The position numbers and the translations under genes are program-made. Source: Algimonas porphyrae (lineage in GTDB: Bacteria > Pseudomonadota > Alphaproteobacteria > Caulobacterales > Maricaulaceae). From it: a stretch of 64,000 nt of DNA. The stretch is from positions 1,924,001-1,988,000 of the forward strand of contig NZ_CP163424.1 in assembly GCF_041429795.1 (NCBI RefSeq). The letters are read 5' to 3'. Below are positions 27,649 to 35,032 of the stretch, piece by piece (within the stretch, counting starts at the first letter, position 1; each line of letters begins with the position of its first letter). The notes beneath the pieces were generated by a model. It was not told the DNA's origin and made no database searches. It saw only the letters and a program-made list of their open reading frames with translations.

Positions 27649-27923
27649 GGCGTCATCTCCAACAGCAGGCGATAGCCGCCATGCGGTTCATCCTTCAGAA
27701 AGCGGGCGACACGCCCAATGGTCGTCGTACTCACGCCAGTATCGGCACTGATCTCGCGGTAGCTTTTCTCACCATTCGCCAGCATCTGCGCGACGCGCCA
27801 ACGCTCCGACAGAGCCCGAAGTTCCGCAGGCGTACATAGGTCGATCAACACCGCCCGCATCTGCGCCGCATCGTCGATACGCACCAGCACATCGCAAAGT
27901 TCATCAGTATTCAGCTCATTCAT
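27645..27923 (-). CDS. YerC/YecD-type TrpR-family DNA-binding protein, head of the his operon
   Basis: A 92-residue protein of the TrpR-like YerC/YecD family. The family core LCTPAELRALSERWRVAQML and the helix-turn-helix SYREISADTGVSTTTIGRVARFL are clear. In E. coli the relative TrpR binds a palindromic operator when loaded with tryptophan; the ligand of the YerC branch is not known to me. Being first in the his operon with a 4-bp overlap to hisG, and having a near-perfect palindrome 13 bp upstream of its start, it is a strong candidate for an autoregulator of histidine synthesis. Confidence 0.88.
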   Translation of the reverse strand: MNELNTDELCDVLVRIDDAAQMRAVLIDLCTPAELRALSERWRVAQMLANGEKSYREISADTGVSTTTIGRVARFLKDEPHGGYRLLLEMTP

Positions 27924-27935
27924 GATCGTGCCTTT

Positions 27936-27953
27936 GTGTTAGCGCGCTAATAC
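27936..27953. promoter_or_regulatory. 18-nt palindrome, candidate operator of the YerC-his operon
   Basis: The 18 bases GTGTTAGCGCGCTAATAC form an inverted repeat with a perfect 12-base core (27939-27950) and a single mismatch pair outside it. It lies 13-30 bases upstream of the yerC start codon, where a repressor would block transcription or translation. A 12-base direct repeat (CATTCATGATCG at 27917-27928 and 27953-27964) flanks it with a 36-base period. The size and symmetry resemble TrpR-class operators; binding by YerC is inference. Confidence 0.6.
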
Positions 27954-28160
27954 ATTCATGATCGCCTCGGTCAAGCCGGTTCGCTCACGTGACGCCGAAT
28001 TAGACATGTTTATCTAAACACAGCTCGGATCGTGAAAAGGATATTGAGAGCGGCAGCTGATAAAGCTGGCCACAGCATCGGTGCGCTGACTGATCGCTCG
28101 CATTAAGGGCGAAATCTGTCCTCATAAACATGCTTACATACATGAATGTGCAGGAATGAG

Positions 28161-28250
28161 TGGCGGGCGGGGCGGGATTCGAACCCGCGAAGGAGTTGCC
28201 CCCTTGCCGGTTTTCAAGACCGGTGCATTCAACCACTCTGCCACCCGCCC
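28161..28250 (-). tRNA. tRNA-Ser (anticodon TGA)
   Basis: The minus strand reads a complete class II tRNA: acceptor stem GGGCGGG/CCCGCCC, a seven-base anticodon loop CTTGAAA with anticodon TGA, a variable arm AAGGGGGCAACTCCTT, a T arm with GGTTCGAATCC, and an encoded CCA at 28161-28163. It reads UCA-type serine codons. No copy of its 3' end was noticed nearby. Confidence 0.95.
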
Positions 28251-28543
28251 GTCGGGTGGGCGTCTGTGACGACGCCTTTGTGGTGGCGGCGCTTTAAGGC
28301 GCTGCGCAGCAGGCTTCAACCATCAATCGCGTTTACGACTGCTTAACGACAGACATTGGGACTCCGTTATCACTGTTTTCGAACGGTGCGTTACCCGCGT
28401 TTCCGAACGTGGATTTAGGACTGAGCCGCTAATCCGTTCTGCAATGACACGAAACACGTGGCGCAGGCCGACCGATGTTTCGGGGAATTGAAAAGGTGAG
28501 GGCACCGAGGGGTGCCGTTCAAGCGACCGATGGTGAGGAAGAG
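28251..28543. other. Gene-free leader between tRNA-Ser and rlpA with a small hairpin
   Basis: No credible gene is seen in these 293 bases. The right end holds a perfect hairpin (GGCACC-GAGG-GGTGCC, 28501-28516), 27 bases before the rlpA start, within the likely 5' leader. The promoters of rlpA (rightward) and tRNA-Ser (leftward) should lie here, but I could not assign boxes with confidence. Confidence 0.45.
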
Positions 28544-29524
28544 ATGAGAACGACGTTTTTGAAGATGACAATGATTGCGGCTGCGTCCGGGCTTCTGGCC
28601 ACGGGTTGCGCCACATCACAGGTGACCGCGACATCGAAAGCGGCGCCGATCACCTACAAAATCGGGCAGGGCGGCACACAATTCGCCTCACTAAGCACGC
28701 CTGAACGTTCGTCCCGCCGGGCATTGCCGCGCTATAACGCCCCCCTTGGTGCGCAGGGCCGTATCTTCGATCCCAGCAAGATCGATCGGCAACTCTATAG
28801 TCATCAGAAAGTCGGGAAGCGCTACACCATTATGGGCCGGAGCTATAAGCCTCAGCATGATCCTGATTATGACCAGACCGGCACAGCGTCTTGGTATGGC
28901 CCAAAATTCCACGGCAAACCAACCGCTAATGGCGAAACGTTCGACAAGCGCGCCATGACAGCAGCACACAAGACGCTCCCGCTCAATTCAATGGTTGTTG
29001 TTACGAATCTCGAAAATGGTCGTACGGTTACCTTGCGCCTGAATGATCGCGGACCCTTCATCGGGAACCGCATCATCGATTTGTCGGAAGCTGCTGCCGA
29101 GGCCTTAGGCTACAAAGCTAACGGACTAGCGGAAGTGCGCGTCCAATATGCGGGACCCGCCGATCCGATGGCCGGCGACCGCATTCTTCCGCGCCGTTCC
29201 CCGCGTGTCGCCGAACTGCCGCGCGACAATATCACGATACCGACGTCACCCCGGACCAACCCGTGTCACGATGTGAGCACACGAATGGGTGACGGCACGG
29301 TCATACCTGCGGCCTGCGAGACGGTGCCGCGCACGCGTCGGAAATTTGCCGCGCCGTCACTGCCGACGCCGATCGCACCGAGTCAGCCGCGTCGAGCCCA
29401 GCCAATAACCCCGCCTGCTTCGGGTAACATCACCATGACGATCAAGGGCCCGATCCATATCGCCAAGTCAGATGAGACCCAGCCAAAACCGGAATTCATC
29501 GCTGAACCGGTCAGAACGAAATAG
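28544..29524 (+). CDS. rlpA: RlpA-family septal-ring lytic transglycosylase, lipoprotein
   Basis: A 326-residue lipoprotein. The signal has the lipobox ATGC (cysteine at about residue 22), so it should be anchored in the outer membrane. The double-psi beta-barrel domain (about 115-205) shows GTASWYGPKFHGKPTANGE and the catalytic-Asp segment LRLNDRGPFI. RlpA enzymes cleave naked glycan strands at the septum. No SPOR domain is recognisable in the proline-rich C-terminus, although the E. coli and Pseudomonas proteins carry one. The start at 28544 has a GAGGAAGAG ribosome site. It ends at a strong terminator. Confidence 0.9.
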   Translation: MRTTFLKMTMIAAASGLLATGCATSQVTATSKAAPITYKIGQGGTQFASLSTPERSSRRALPRYNAPLGAQGRIFDPSKIDRQLYSHQKVGKRYTIMGRSYKPQHDPDYDQTGTASWYGPKFHGKPTANGETFDKRAMTAAHKTLPLNSMVVVTNLENGRTVTLRLNDRGPFIGNRIIDLSEAAAEALGYKANGLAEVRVQYAGPADPMAGDRILPRRSPRVAELPRDNITIPTSPRTNPCHDVSTRMGDGTVIPAACETVPRTRRKFAAPSLPTPIAPSQPRRAQPITPPASGNITMTIKGPIHIAKSDETQPKPEFIAEPVRTK

Positions 29525-29571
29525 CACAGCCTCGCCGCCTTGCGGTGGCCACAGTTTCCGGGCATCTGCTG

Positions 29572-29597
29572 ACGGACGCCAATTCGGCGTCCGTTTT
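29572..29597 (+). terminator. Rho-independent terminator after rlpA
   Basis: A perfect 9-base stem (ACGGACGCC at 29572-29580 with GGCGTCCGT at 29586-29594), 5-base loop AATTC, followed by a TTTT run (29594-29597). It lies 48 bases after the rlpA stop and 18 bases before the next start. It would therefore insulate rlpA from the carboxypeptidase operon, whose promoter would have to lie in or beside it. Confidence 0.85.
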
Positions 29598-29614
29598 CGA
29601 TTCAGACCCGGACT

Positions 29615-30748
29615 ATGCTGCGCTTTTTCCTCTCGATTTTTCTCGTCATCCTCTTGCCGGCATCTTTGCTCGCCGCGCCGATCCAGACTGATGCCAAGCA
29701 GGCTGTAATCATTGATCACGATACTGGCATCGTTCTATTCGAAAAGAATGCCCGCGACCCGATGCCCCCTGCATCCATGACGAAGATCATGACTGTACAG
29801 ATGGTATTGGAAGCCATTGACGCGGGTGATCTCAGCGAAGATACGCTTTTGACCATCTCAGAGGATGCCTGGCGTCGCGGCGGTGCTGCATCCGGCGCTT
29901 CGACCATGTTTTTAGCACCACGATCGGAAGTCAGTGTCATCGACCTGTTGCGCGGTCTGATCATTCAATCCGGAAATGACGCCGCCATCACGTTCGCGGA
30001 ACGTCTGGGCGGTTCTGAGCCCGCCTTCGCTGACATGATGACACAGCGTGCGCGTGAATTGGGCCTCGATTCGGCGACGTTTCGCAATGCGACGGGCTGG
30101 CCGAATGAGGAACACCGGATCAGCGCACTGGACCTGGCTAAGCTCACGGGCATTCAGATCGAGCGCTTCCCGGATTATTACGACATTTATGCGGAGCGCA
30201 GCTTCAGTTGGAACGGTATCTCGCAGGACAACCGCAACCCGCTTCTGGGCAACTTCACAGGGGCGGACGGGGTGAAGACTGGCTCGACATCGGTGGCGGG
30301 TTTTGGATTGGTCGCGTCTGCAGAGCGCAATGGTATCCGTCGCACAGTCGTGCTGAACGGCCTGACGTCTCAATCTGAGAGACGTCGCGTGGCAATGGAG
30401 TTGATGACGGCGGCGTTCGACCAGTTTTCCATTCTCCAACTGTATGAAAATGGGCTCTCCATGGGTGAGCTGCCGGTCTATCTTGGTAAATCCGAGACCG
30501 TCGGGCTTGTCATCCGTGATACGGTTACGGTTCCGGCTCATCGCTCAGAGCGTCGCCTGATCAAGGCTCGGATCGATTATGTCACGCCTACAGCCCCGGT
30601 CGACGCCGGCGCCAAGCTTGCCGAGCTGATCATATCCAAAGAGGGTGTCGAGCTGGGGCGCTATCCGCTTTATGCATCCGAATCCGTTGACAGAATCGGC
30701 TTTTTCGGGCGCGTGGCGACATCATTGGCGCAAAAGATCAGAGGCTAG
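29615..30748 (+). CDS. dacA: D-alanyl-D-alanine carboxypeptidase (PBP5/DacA family, S11)
   Basis: A 377-residue penicillin-binding protein of peptidase family S11 that trims the terminal D-Ala from peptidoglycan stem peptides. A signal peptide (about 1-21) precedes the catalytic domain. The active-site set is complete: S54-MT-K57 (SxxK), S119-G-N121 and K221-T-G. A C-terminal PBP5-like domain follows and ends in an amphipathic segment (RVATSLAQKIRG) that could attach it to the membrane. Only two bases separate its stop from tmk. Confidence 0.94.
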   Translation: MLRFFLSIFLVILLPASLLAAPIQTDAKQAVIIDHDTGIVLFEKNARDPMPPASMTKIMTVQMVLEAIDAGDLSEDTLLTISEDAWRRGGAASGASTMFLAPRSEVSVIDLLRGLIIQSGNDAAITFAERLGGSEPAFADMMTQRARELGLDSATFRNATGWPNEEHRISALDLAKLTGIQIERFPDYYDIYAERSFSWNGISQDNRNPLLGNFTGADGVKTGSTSVAGFGLVASAERNGIRRTVVLNGLTSQSERRRVAMELMTAAFDQFSILQLYENGLSMGELPVYLGKSETVGLVIRDTVTVPAHRSERRLIKARIDYVTPTAPVDAGAKLAELIISKEGVELGRYPLYASESVDRIGFFGRVATSLAQKIRG

Positions 30749-30750
30749 AC

Positions 30751-31413
30751 ATGACCGGACAGCTCATCACATTTGAAGGTGGCGAAGGCGCGGGTAAAAC
30801 CACTCAGGCCAAAATGCTGGCAGATGCGCTGGAAGGTGTCGGCGTTGAAGTCATCCTGACCCGCGAGCCTGGCGGAACCTTTGGCGCTGAGTCCATCCGC
30901 AAACTTGTCCTGGAAGGCACAGATGACCGCTGGTCGGGCATGACGGAATTACTTCTCATGTATGCAGCCAGGATCGATCACGTCGAAAAACTTATCAAGC
31001 CTGCCTTGGAACGCGGCGCATGGGTCATCTCTGATCGGTTTTCCGATTCTAGCCTTGCCTATCAGGGCTATGCGCGTGGCATGGGTGTGGAGACGGTCCG
31101 GTCTGTGCATGAGGTCGTCATGCAAGGCTTCAATCCCGATCTTACGCTCGTCTTCGATATGGATGTCTATCTGTCGCTCAAGCGCGTAGAAACGCGTGCC
31201 TTTGAACAGGATGAGGATCTTTCCCGCTTCGACAAGGCCGGGCAGGATTTCCACGTCAAGATCCGCGATGCGTTTCTCGATATCGCCAAAACGGAACCGG
31301 ACCGTGTTAAGGTGATCGATGCGGACGGATCGCGCGGTGCGGTCCATGCTCGCATTCTAAATGCGCTGACCGCGAGTTACCCTGAATTCGCCGGGAAGCT
31401 CGGTGGCGCGTGA
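30751..31413 (+). CDS. tmk: Thymidylate kinase Tmk
   Basis: A 220-residue dTMP kinase. The P-loop is GGEGAGKTT (about 10-18), followed by the TREPGGT motif with the DR(E/S)-type base-binding region, and DRFSDSSLAYQG in the middle. It makes dTDP for DNA synthesis. The neighbouring holB overlaps it by 11 bp, the usual tmk-holB-tatD-MBL order in proteobacteria. Confidence 0.96.
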   Translation: MTGQLITFEGGEGAGKTTQAKMLADALEGVGVEVILTREPGGTFGAESIRKLVLEGTDDRWSGMTELLLMYAARIDHVEKLIKPALERGAWVISDRFSDSSLAYQGYARGMGVETVRSVHEVVMQGFNPDLTLVFDMDVYLSLKRVETRAFEQDEDLSRFDKAGQDFHVKIRDAFLDIAKTEPDRVKVIDADGSRGAVHARILNALTASYPEFAGKLGGA

Positions 31414-32455
31414 GCCGCTAGACTTTCCCGAACCGGACCGATCGGACGGATCCCCCCATCCGCGCGAGGTCTATGAACTGCTCGGCCATGCGGCTGCGGA
31501 ACGGCGCTATCTGGACGCATCGCAATCGGGACGGCTGCATCATGCCTGGTTGGTCACGGGTCCGCCCGGTATCGGGAAGGCAACGCTGGCCTATCGGATT
31601 GCGCGGCATCGCCTTGGCGGAACCACATTGCTGGAAGGGTCCCTCGACATTCCGGCATCGGATCCTGTCGCGCAGCGCATCGAGAGTCAGGGCCATGGCA
31701 ATCTTTCCGTCATCCGCAGGCCCTATGATCCGAAGTCGAAAAAGCTCAAGCGCGACATTCCGGTCGATGAAATCCGCGCGCTGGCCAAATTCTTCCAGAG
31801 CACGGCTGCGGAAAGCGATGACTGGCGGGTCTGCATCGTCGACAAGGCCGATGATCTGAATGCGAATTCGGAGAACGGGTTGCTGAAACTGCTCGAAGAA
31901 CCGCCCAAGCAGACATTGTTCCTGCTACTGGCCGATCAGCCCGGATGCCTGCTGCCGACGATCCGGTCACGCTGTCTGCATTTGCCGCTTCGCGCGGTCG
32001 ACAAGACAAATGTAAAGCGCTGGCTTGGTGCGCGGACGGATGTCAGACCCGAATTTCAGGAGGCCGCCGTCTCGCTGTCACGCGGCGCACCGGGTAAAGC
32101 GCTCGCATTGGTTGGACATGTTGAGACTGTTCTTCAACCTCTCAAACGTCTCATGCAATCTCTCTCAGGAAACGGCGACGACATGGCCTTGGCCAAGTCA
32201 CTGGCCACGATCAAGGAAGCGACATCGCGAGAGCTATTCTGGGACGCGCTGATCGACGTCCTGCAGGCACAGGCGGTCCAGGCTGGCACAGGCGAGTGGA
32301 CGGGTCCGTTCGACCCATCGACCGCACAAAAGTCCCCCGAGACATGGGTCACACTGGCGGAGCGGGCGCAGCAGACTCGCGCCGCCGAAACAGGCATCAA
32401 TCTCGATAAGACAGCAGCGCTCTATGATCTACTGAGCCGCGTGCGCGCCGCATGA
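31403..32455 (+). CDS. holB: DNA polymerase III delta-prime subunit HolB
   Basis: A 350-residue clamp-loader subunit. The degenerate P-loop region reads GPPGIGKATLAYR, and the NGLLKLLEEPP and SRC (IRSRCLHLPL) signatures of the DnaX/HolB family follow. The start is a GTG at 31403 inside tmk. It ends by overlapping tatD by 4 bp. Together with tmk it forms a replication-linked operon. Confidence 0.94.
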   Translation: MAREPLDFPEPDRSDGSPHPREVYELLGHAAAERRYLDASQSGRLHHAWLVTGPPGIGKATLAYRIARHRLGGTTLLEGSLDIPASDPVAQRIESQGHGNLSVIRRPYDPKSKKLKRDIPVDEIRALAKFFQSTAAESDDWRVCIVDKADDLNANSENGLLKLLEEPPKQTLFLLLADQPGCLLPTIRSRCLHLPLRAVDKTNVKRWLGARTDVRPEFQEAAVSLSRGAPGKALALVGHVETVLQPLKRLMQSLSGNGDDMALAKSLATIKEATSRELFWDALIDVLQAQAVQAGTGEWTGPFDPSTAQKSPETWVTLAERAQQTRAAETGINLDKTAALYDLLSRVRAA

Positions 32456-33228
32456 TCATCGACAGTCACGTCAATCTCCATGGCGAACGCTTTGCCGAGG
32501 ACTTGGATGACGTCATCCTGCGAGCCCGTGAAGCAGGTGTCAGCCACATGCTGAACATCTGCTGCAATATCAAGGATTTCGAGGCTGTAATTGCTATTGC
32601 CGAGGCTCATGATCACATCTGGGCCACAGTCGGCACGCATCCGCATGACGCGAAAGACAATCCAGATCTGACCGCAGATACGCTGATCGATATGGCTGCC
32701 CATCCCAAAGTCGTCGGGATCGGCGAGACGGGATTTGATTTTCACTATGGCTATTCCACCCGTGATGATCAGATTGCCAATTTCGCGGCCCATATTGAAG
32801 CAGCACGTGAGACGCAGCTTCCACTCGTCATTCACACGCGCGAGGCAGACGAACTGATGCTTGACACATTGCAGAAGAGCGGGGCCGGCCAGGATTATCC
32901 TGCGCTGCTGCATTGCTACACATCTGGGGAAGCACTTGCTGAATGGGCGGCTGACGCCGGATTATATTTTTCCGTATCCGGCATTGTGACGTTCAAGAAC
33001 GCGCATGATGTTCGCGCGCGGATACAGGTCATGCCCGACGATCACATCATGCTGGAAACGGACTGCCCCTATCTCGCACCTGTTCCGCATCGGGGACGGC
33101 GGAACGAGCCCGCTTTTCTGACCCACGTGGCCGATGGTCTGGCCGATGTAAAAGGCTGGACGCGCGCAGAAACGGAAGACCGTACCAATGCCGCCTTCTT
33201 TCGGTTGTTCAAGAAGATCACGGCATGA
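32452..33228 (+). CDS. tatD: TatD-family metal-dependent DNase with altered first metal motif
   Basis: A 258-residue TatD hydrolase, a TIM-barrel metal-dependent nuclease family. It has the family segments ATVGTHPHDA, GIGETGFDFHYG, VIHTREAD, LHCYTSG and LETDCPYLAP. The usual N-terminal DxHxH metal pair reads DSHVN (His5, Asn7), so one zinc ligand is replaced by asparagine. I recall similar substitutions in related alphaproteobacteria but cannot verify this here. It overlaps holB and the next gene by 4 bp each. Confidence 0.92.
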   Translation: MIIDSHVNLHGERFAEDLDDVILRAREAGVSHMLNICCNIKDFEAVIAIAEAHDHIWATVGTHPHDAKDNPDLTADTLIDMAAHPKVVGIGETGFDFHYGYSTRDDQIANFAAHIEAARETQLPLVIHTREADELMLDTLQKSGAGQDYPALLHCYTSGEALAEWAADAGLYFSVSGIVTFKNAHDVRARIQVMPDDHIMLETDCPYLAPVPHRGRRNEPAFLTHVADGLADVKGWTRAETEDRTNAAFFRLFKKITA

Positions 33229-34031
33229 GGCTGTCAGCCACCATACTGGGCTGCGGGAGTTCCGGAGGCGTGCCACGTGTGGGCGGGGAGTGGGGTTATT
33301 GCGATCCCGCTGAACCAAAAAACCGTCGCAGCCGCTGTTCTCTTCTGGTCGAAAAAACTGGACCGGATGGGACGACATCGATCCTGATCGATACGTCGCC
33401 CGATCTGCGGGAGCAGCTTCTGAGAGCCGAAGTCACGCGTCTGGACGCCATATTGTTCACGCACGACCATGCGGACCAGACGCACGGCATCGACGATCTG
33501 CGCGCTATTGCCTACGGCATGCGAAAGCGCCTGCCGACCTATATGGACGCACACACGCAAACGCATGTCGTGAGCCGTTTCGACTATTGTTTCGAAATGC
33601 CGGAAGGGCGCGTGCATCCTGCTATTCTTGAGCTCCAGCCTTTGCTGGAGGATGGTGACAGGGTCAAAATCGATGGGCCGGGTGGTTCGATCCAGGTTGA
33701 TGTCATCGTTGCGTCGCACGGGCCGACGCCGGTTCTAATGTTCATTTTCGACGATCATCTCGCATATAGTCCTGACGTCTGGGACATTCCGGATAATGCA
33801 CTCAGTCGCCTCGACGGCATCGATACATGGATTTGCGACAGTCTGCGCTATAATGATCATCCCACGCACGCCCATGTCGACAAGACGCTTAGCTGGTTCG
33901 CCAGAACACGAACGCGACGCGGCATTCTGACCAACTTGCATATTGATCTGGATTACAGCATGTTAGCGGAAGAACTTCCAAAGATTGCGCAGCCTGCATA
34001 TGATGGAATGGTTGTTAAGACGGCGCAATAA
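33225..34031 (+). CDS. Metallo-beta-lactamase-fold hydrolase, PhnP-like
   Basis: A 268-residue member of the PhnP/RNase Z-like branch of the metallo-beta-lactamase fold. It starts with LGCGSSGGVPR, contains the metal motif THDHADQTHG (HxHxDH-type) and ends with TNLHIDLDY. PhnP itself is a cyclic phosphodiesterase; the substrate of this holB/tatD-linked branch is not established. It is the last gene of the dacA-tmk-holB-tatD run and overlaps tatD by 4 bp. Confidence 0.9.
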   Translation: MRLSATILGCGSSGGVPRVGGEWGYCDPAEPKNRRSRCSLLVEKTGPDGTTSILIDTSPDLREQLLRAEVTRLDAILFTHDHADQTHGIDDLRAIAYGMRKRLPTYMDAHTQTHVVSRFDYCFEMPEGRVHPAILELQPLLEDGDRVKIDGPGGSIQVDVIVASHGPTPVLMFIFDDHLAYSPDVWDIPDNALSRLDGIDTWICDSLRYNDHPTHAHVDKTLSWFARTRTRRGILTNLHIDLDYSMLAEELPKIAQPAYDGMVVKTAQ

Positions 34032-34296
34032 GTTCTCATAATATGCATTATGCGTTTAATTGGCTTATGTAGGAAACCTGCTTCTTCTGTGTTTTCCAAA
34101 GCCATAGGTCGGCCCTGCGCCAGGTCATAATCACAATGTCTCTGATGCTCTCGACATCGTTGGGTCACGCTACCTCCCTTCATGCGAGCGTGGACTGATA
34201 GGCGAGATTGATACCGCGACAGTTTTGTGACATATCTGTGACGAAGGGTGTCACTAAGCGCGGTTGCATATCCGGCACTCTGAGGAAAAAAAATAT
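34032..34296. other. Gene-free region with TGTGAC repeats upstream of the orphan gene
   Basis: No credible gene is visible. TGTGAC occurs twice exactly 11 bases apart (34226-34231 and 34237-34242), with an inverted GTCAC at 34250-34254. They lie 43-71 bases upstream of the gene at 34297 and could be an operator with helical phasing. The spacing does not fit a canonical CRP site. Confidence 0.35.
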
Positions 34297-34884
34297 ATGA
34301 GCGAACCCGCGATACTGGTCCAATTTCTACCGCCTTGGCGTAGTCTGTCTGGCTTACGGCGTTTCAAGCTTCATGCTGACGGACGGCTCGTGCCCTACAA
34401 AGCTGTCAAACCGCGCAAGGCGCTCAGCAAGGGCCCTAAAAACATTGATGGATTATTGTTGAGACCGAGCTGGCCGACGCGGCGCGGACTGGCACTCATT
34501 TGCACGTCCGCTGGCACGCATCTTCATGCTTTGGATGGCCAATGCATTGCGCCGGACTCGAATCCGATCGATATAAATGATCCGACACTCGTCATGAAGA
34601 CTGCAGAACGGGGCCTGTACCGTCGGTTCAGCTTTGAGACCTCTGTGCAGTCACTTGTCTATCGGGATTTTGCAGGCCGCCTAGTCGGTCCGCAGCGTAA
34701 GGCCTATGAGACCTTTCCAGACACCGACTTTTCGCCGTTTGCTCGCCTGATGATGATGCTTGAGGACCCAGCCTTGCGGAAAACATTGTTAGCGGATCTT
34801 GCCAAACATCGGTTCAAATATTCGCATTGGATTGATGGTCAGAGGCTTCGGCCGTCAGCAGGCACCGCACCATTGGAAAGCTAA
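34297..34884 (+). CDS. Conserved-looking hypothetical protein, function unknown
   Basis: A 195-residue soluble, basic protein that I do not recognise. There is no signal peptide, membrane segment or known motif. The middle has a beta-rich pattern (GLLLRPSW, GLALICTSAG) and the C-terminal half a helical one (FSPFARLMMMLEDPALRKTLL). The ATG at 34297 has a GAGG ribosome site ten bases upstream, followed by a run of eight A; an earlier in-frame start is less likely. It stands about 150 bp before the FAN1-like gene in the same direction, so a DNA-repair link is possible but unproven. Confidence 0.6.
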   Translation: MSEPAILVQFLPPWRSLSGLRRFKLHADGRLVPYKAVKPRKALSKGPKNIDGLLLRPSWPTRRGLALICTSAGTHLHALDGQCIAPDSNPIDINDPTLVMKTAERGLYRRFSFETSVQSLVYRDFAGRLVGPQRKAYETFPDTDFSPFARLMMMLEDPALRKTLLADLAKHRFKYSHWIDGQRLRPSAGTAPLES

Positions 34885-35032
34885 AGCGCTCCCTTCCCCA
34901 GACAGCTGTGCAACTGTATGACGTTTGAGATCGCCCTTGACCGATCGACTCCCGATGCGCCATGGAACGAAGACTGAACAAACACGGCACGTCTTCTGTG
35001 CGTAAGTCTGTGTGCATGATGGGGAGAACCGT

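Noticed and set aside
34226-34254. TGTGAC repeats as a canonical CRP/FNR site
   Set aside because: Half-site spacing (11 bp direct, 9 bp inverted) does not match the TGTGA-N6-TCACA layout.
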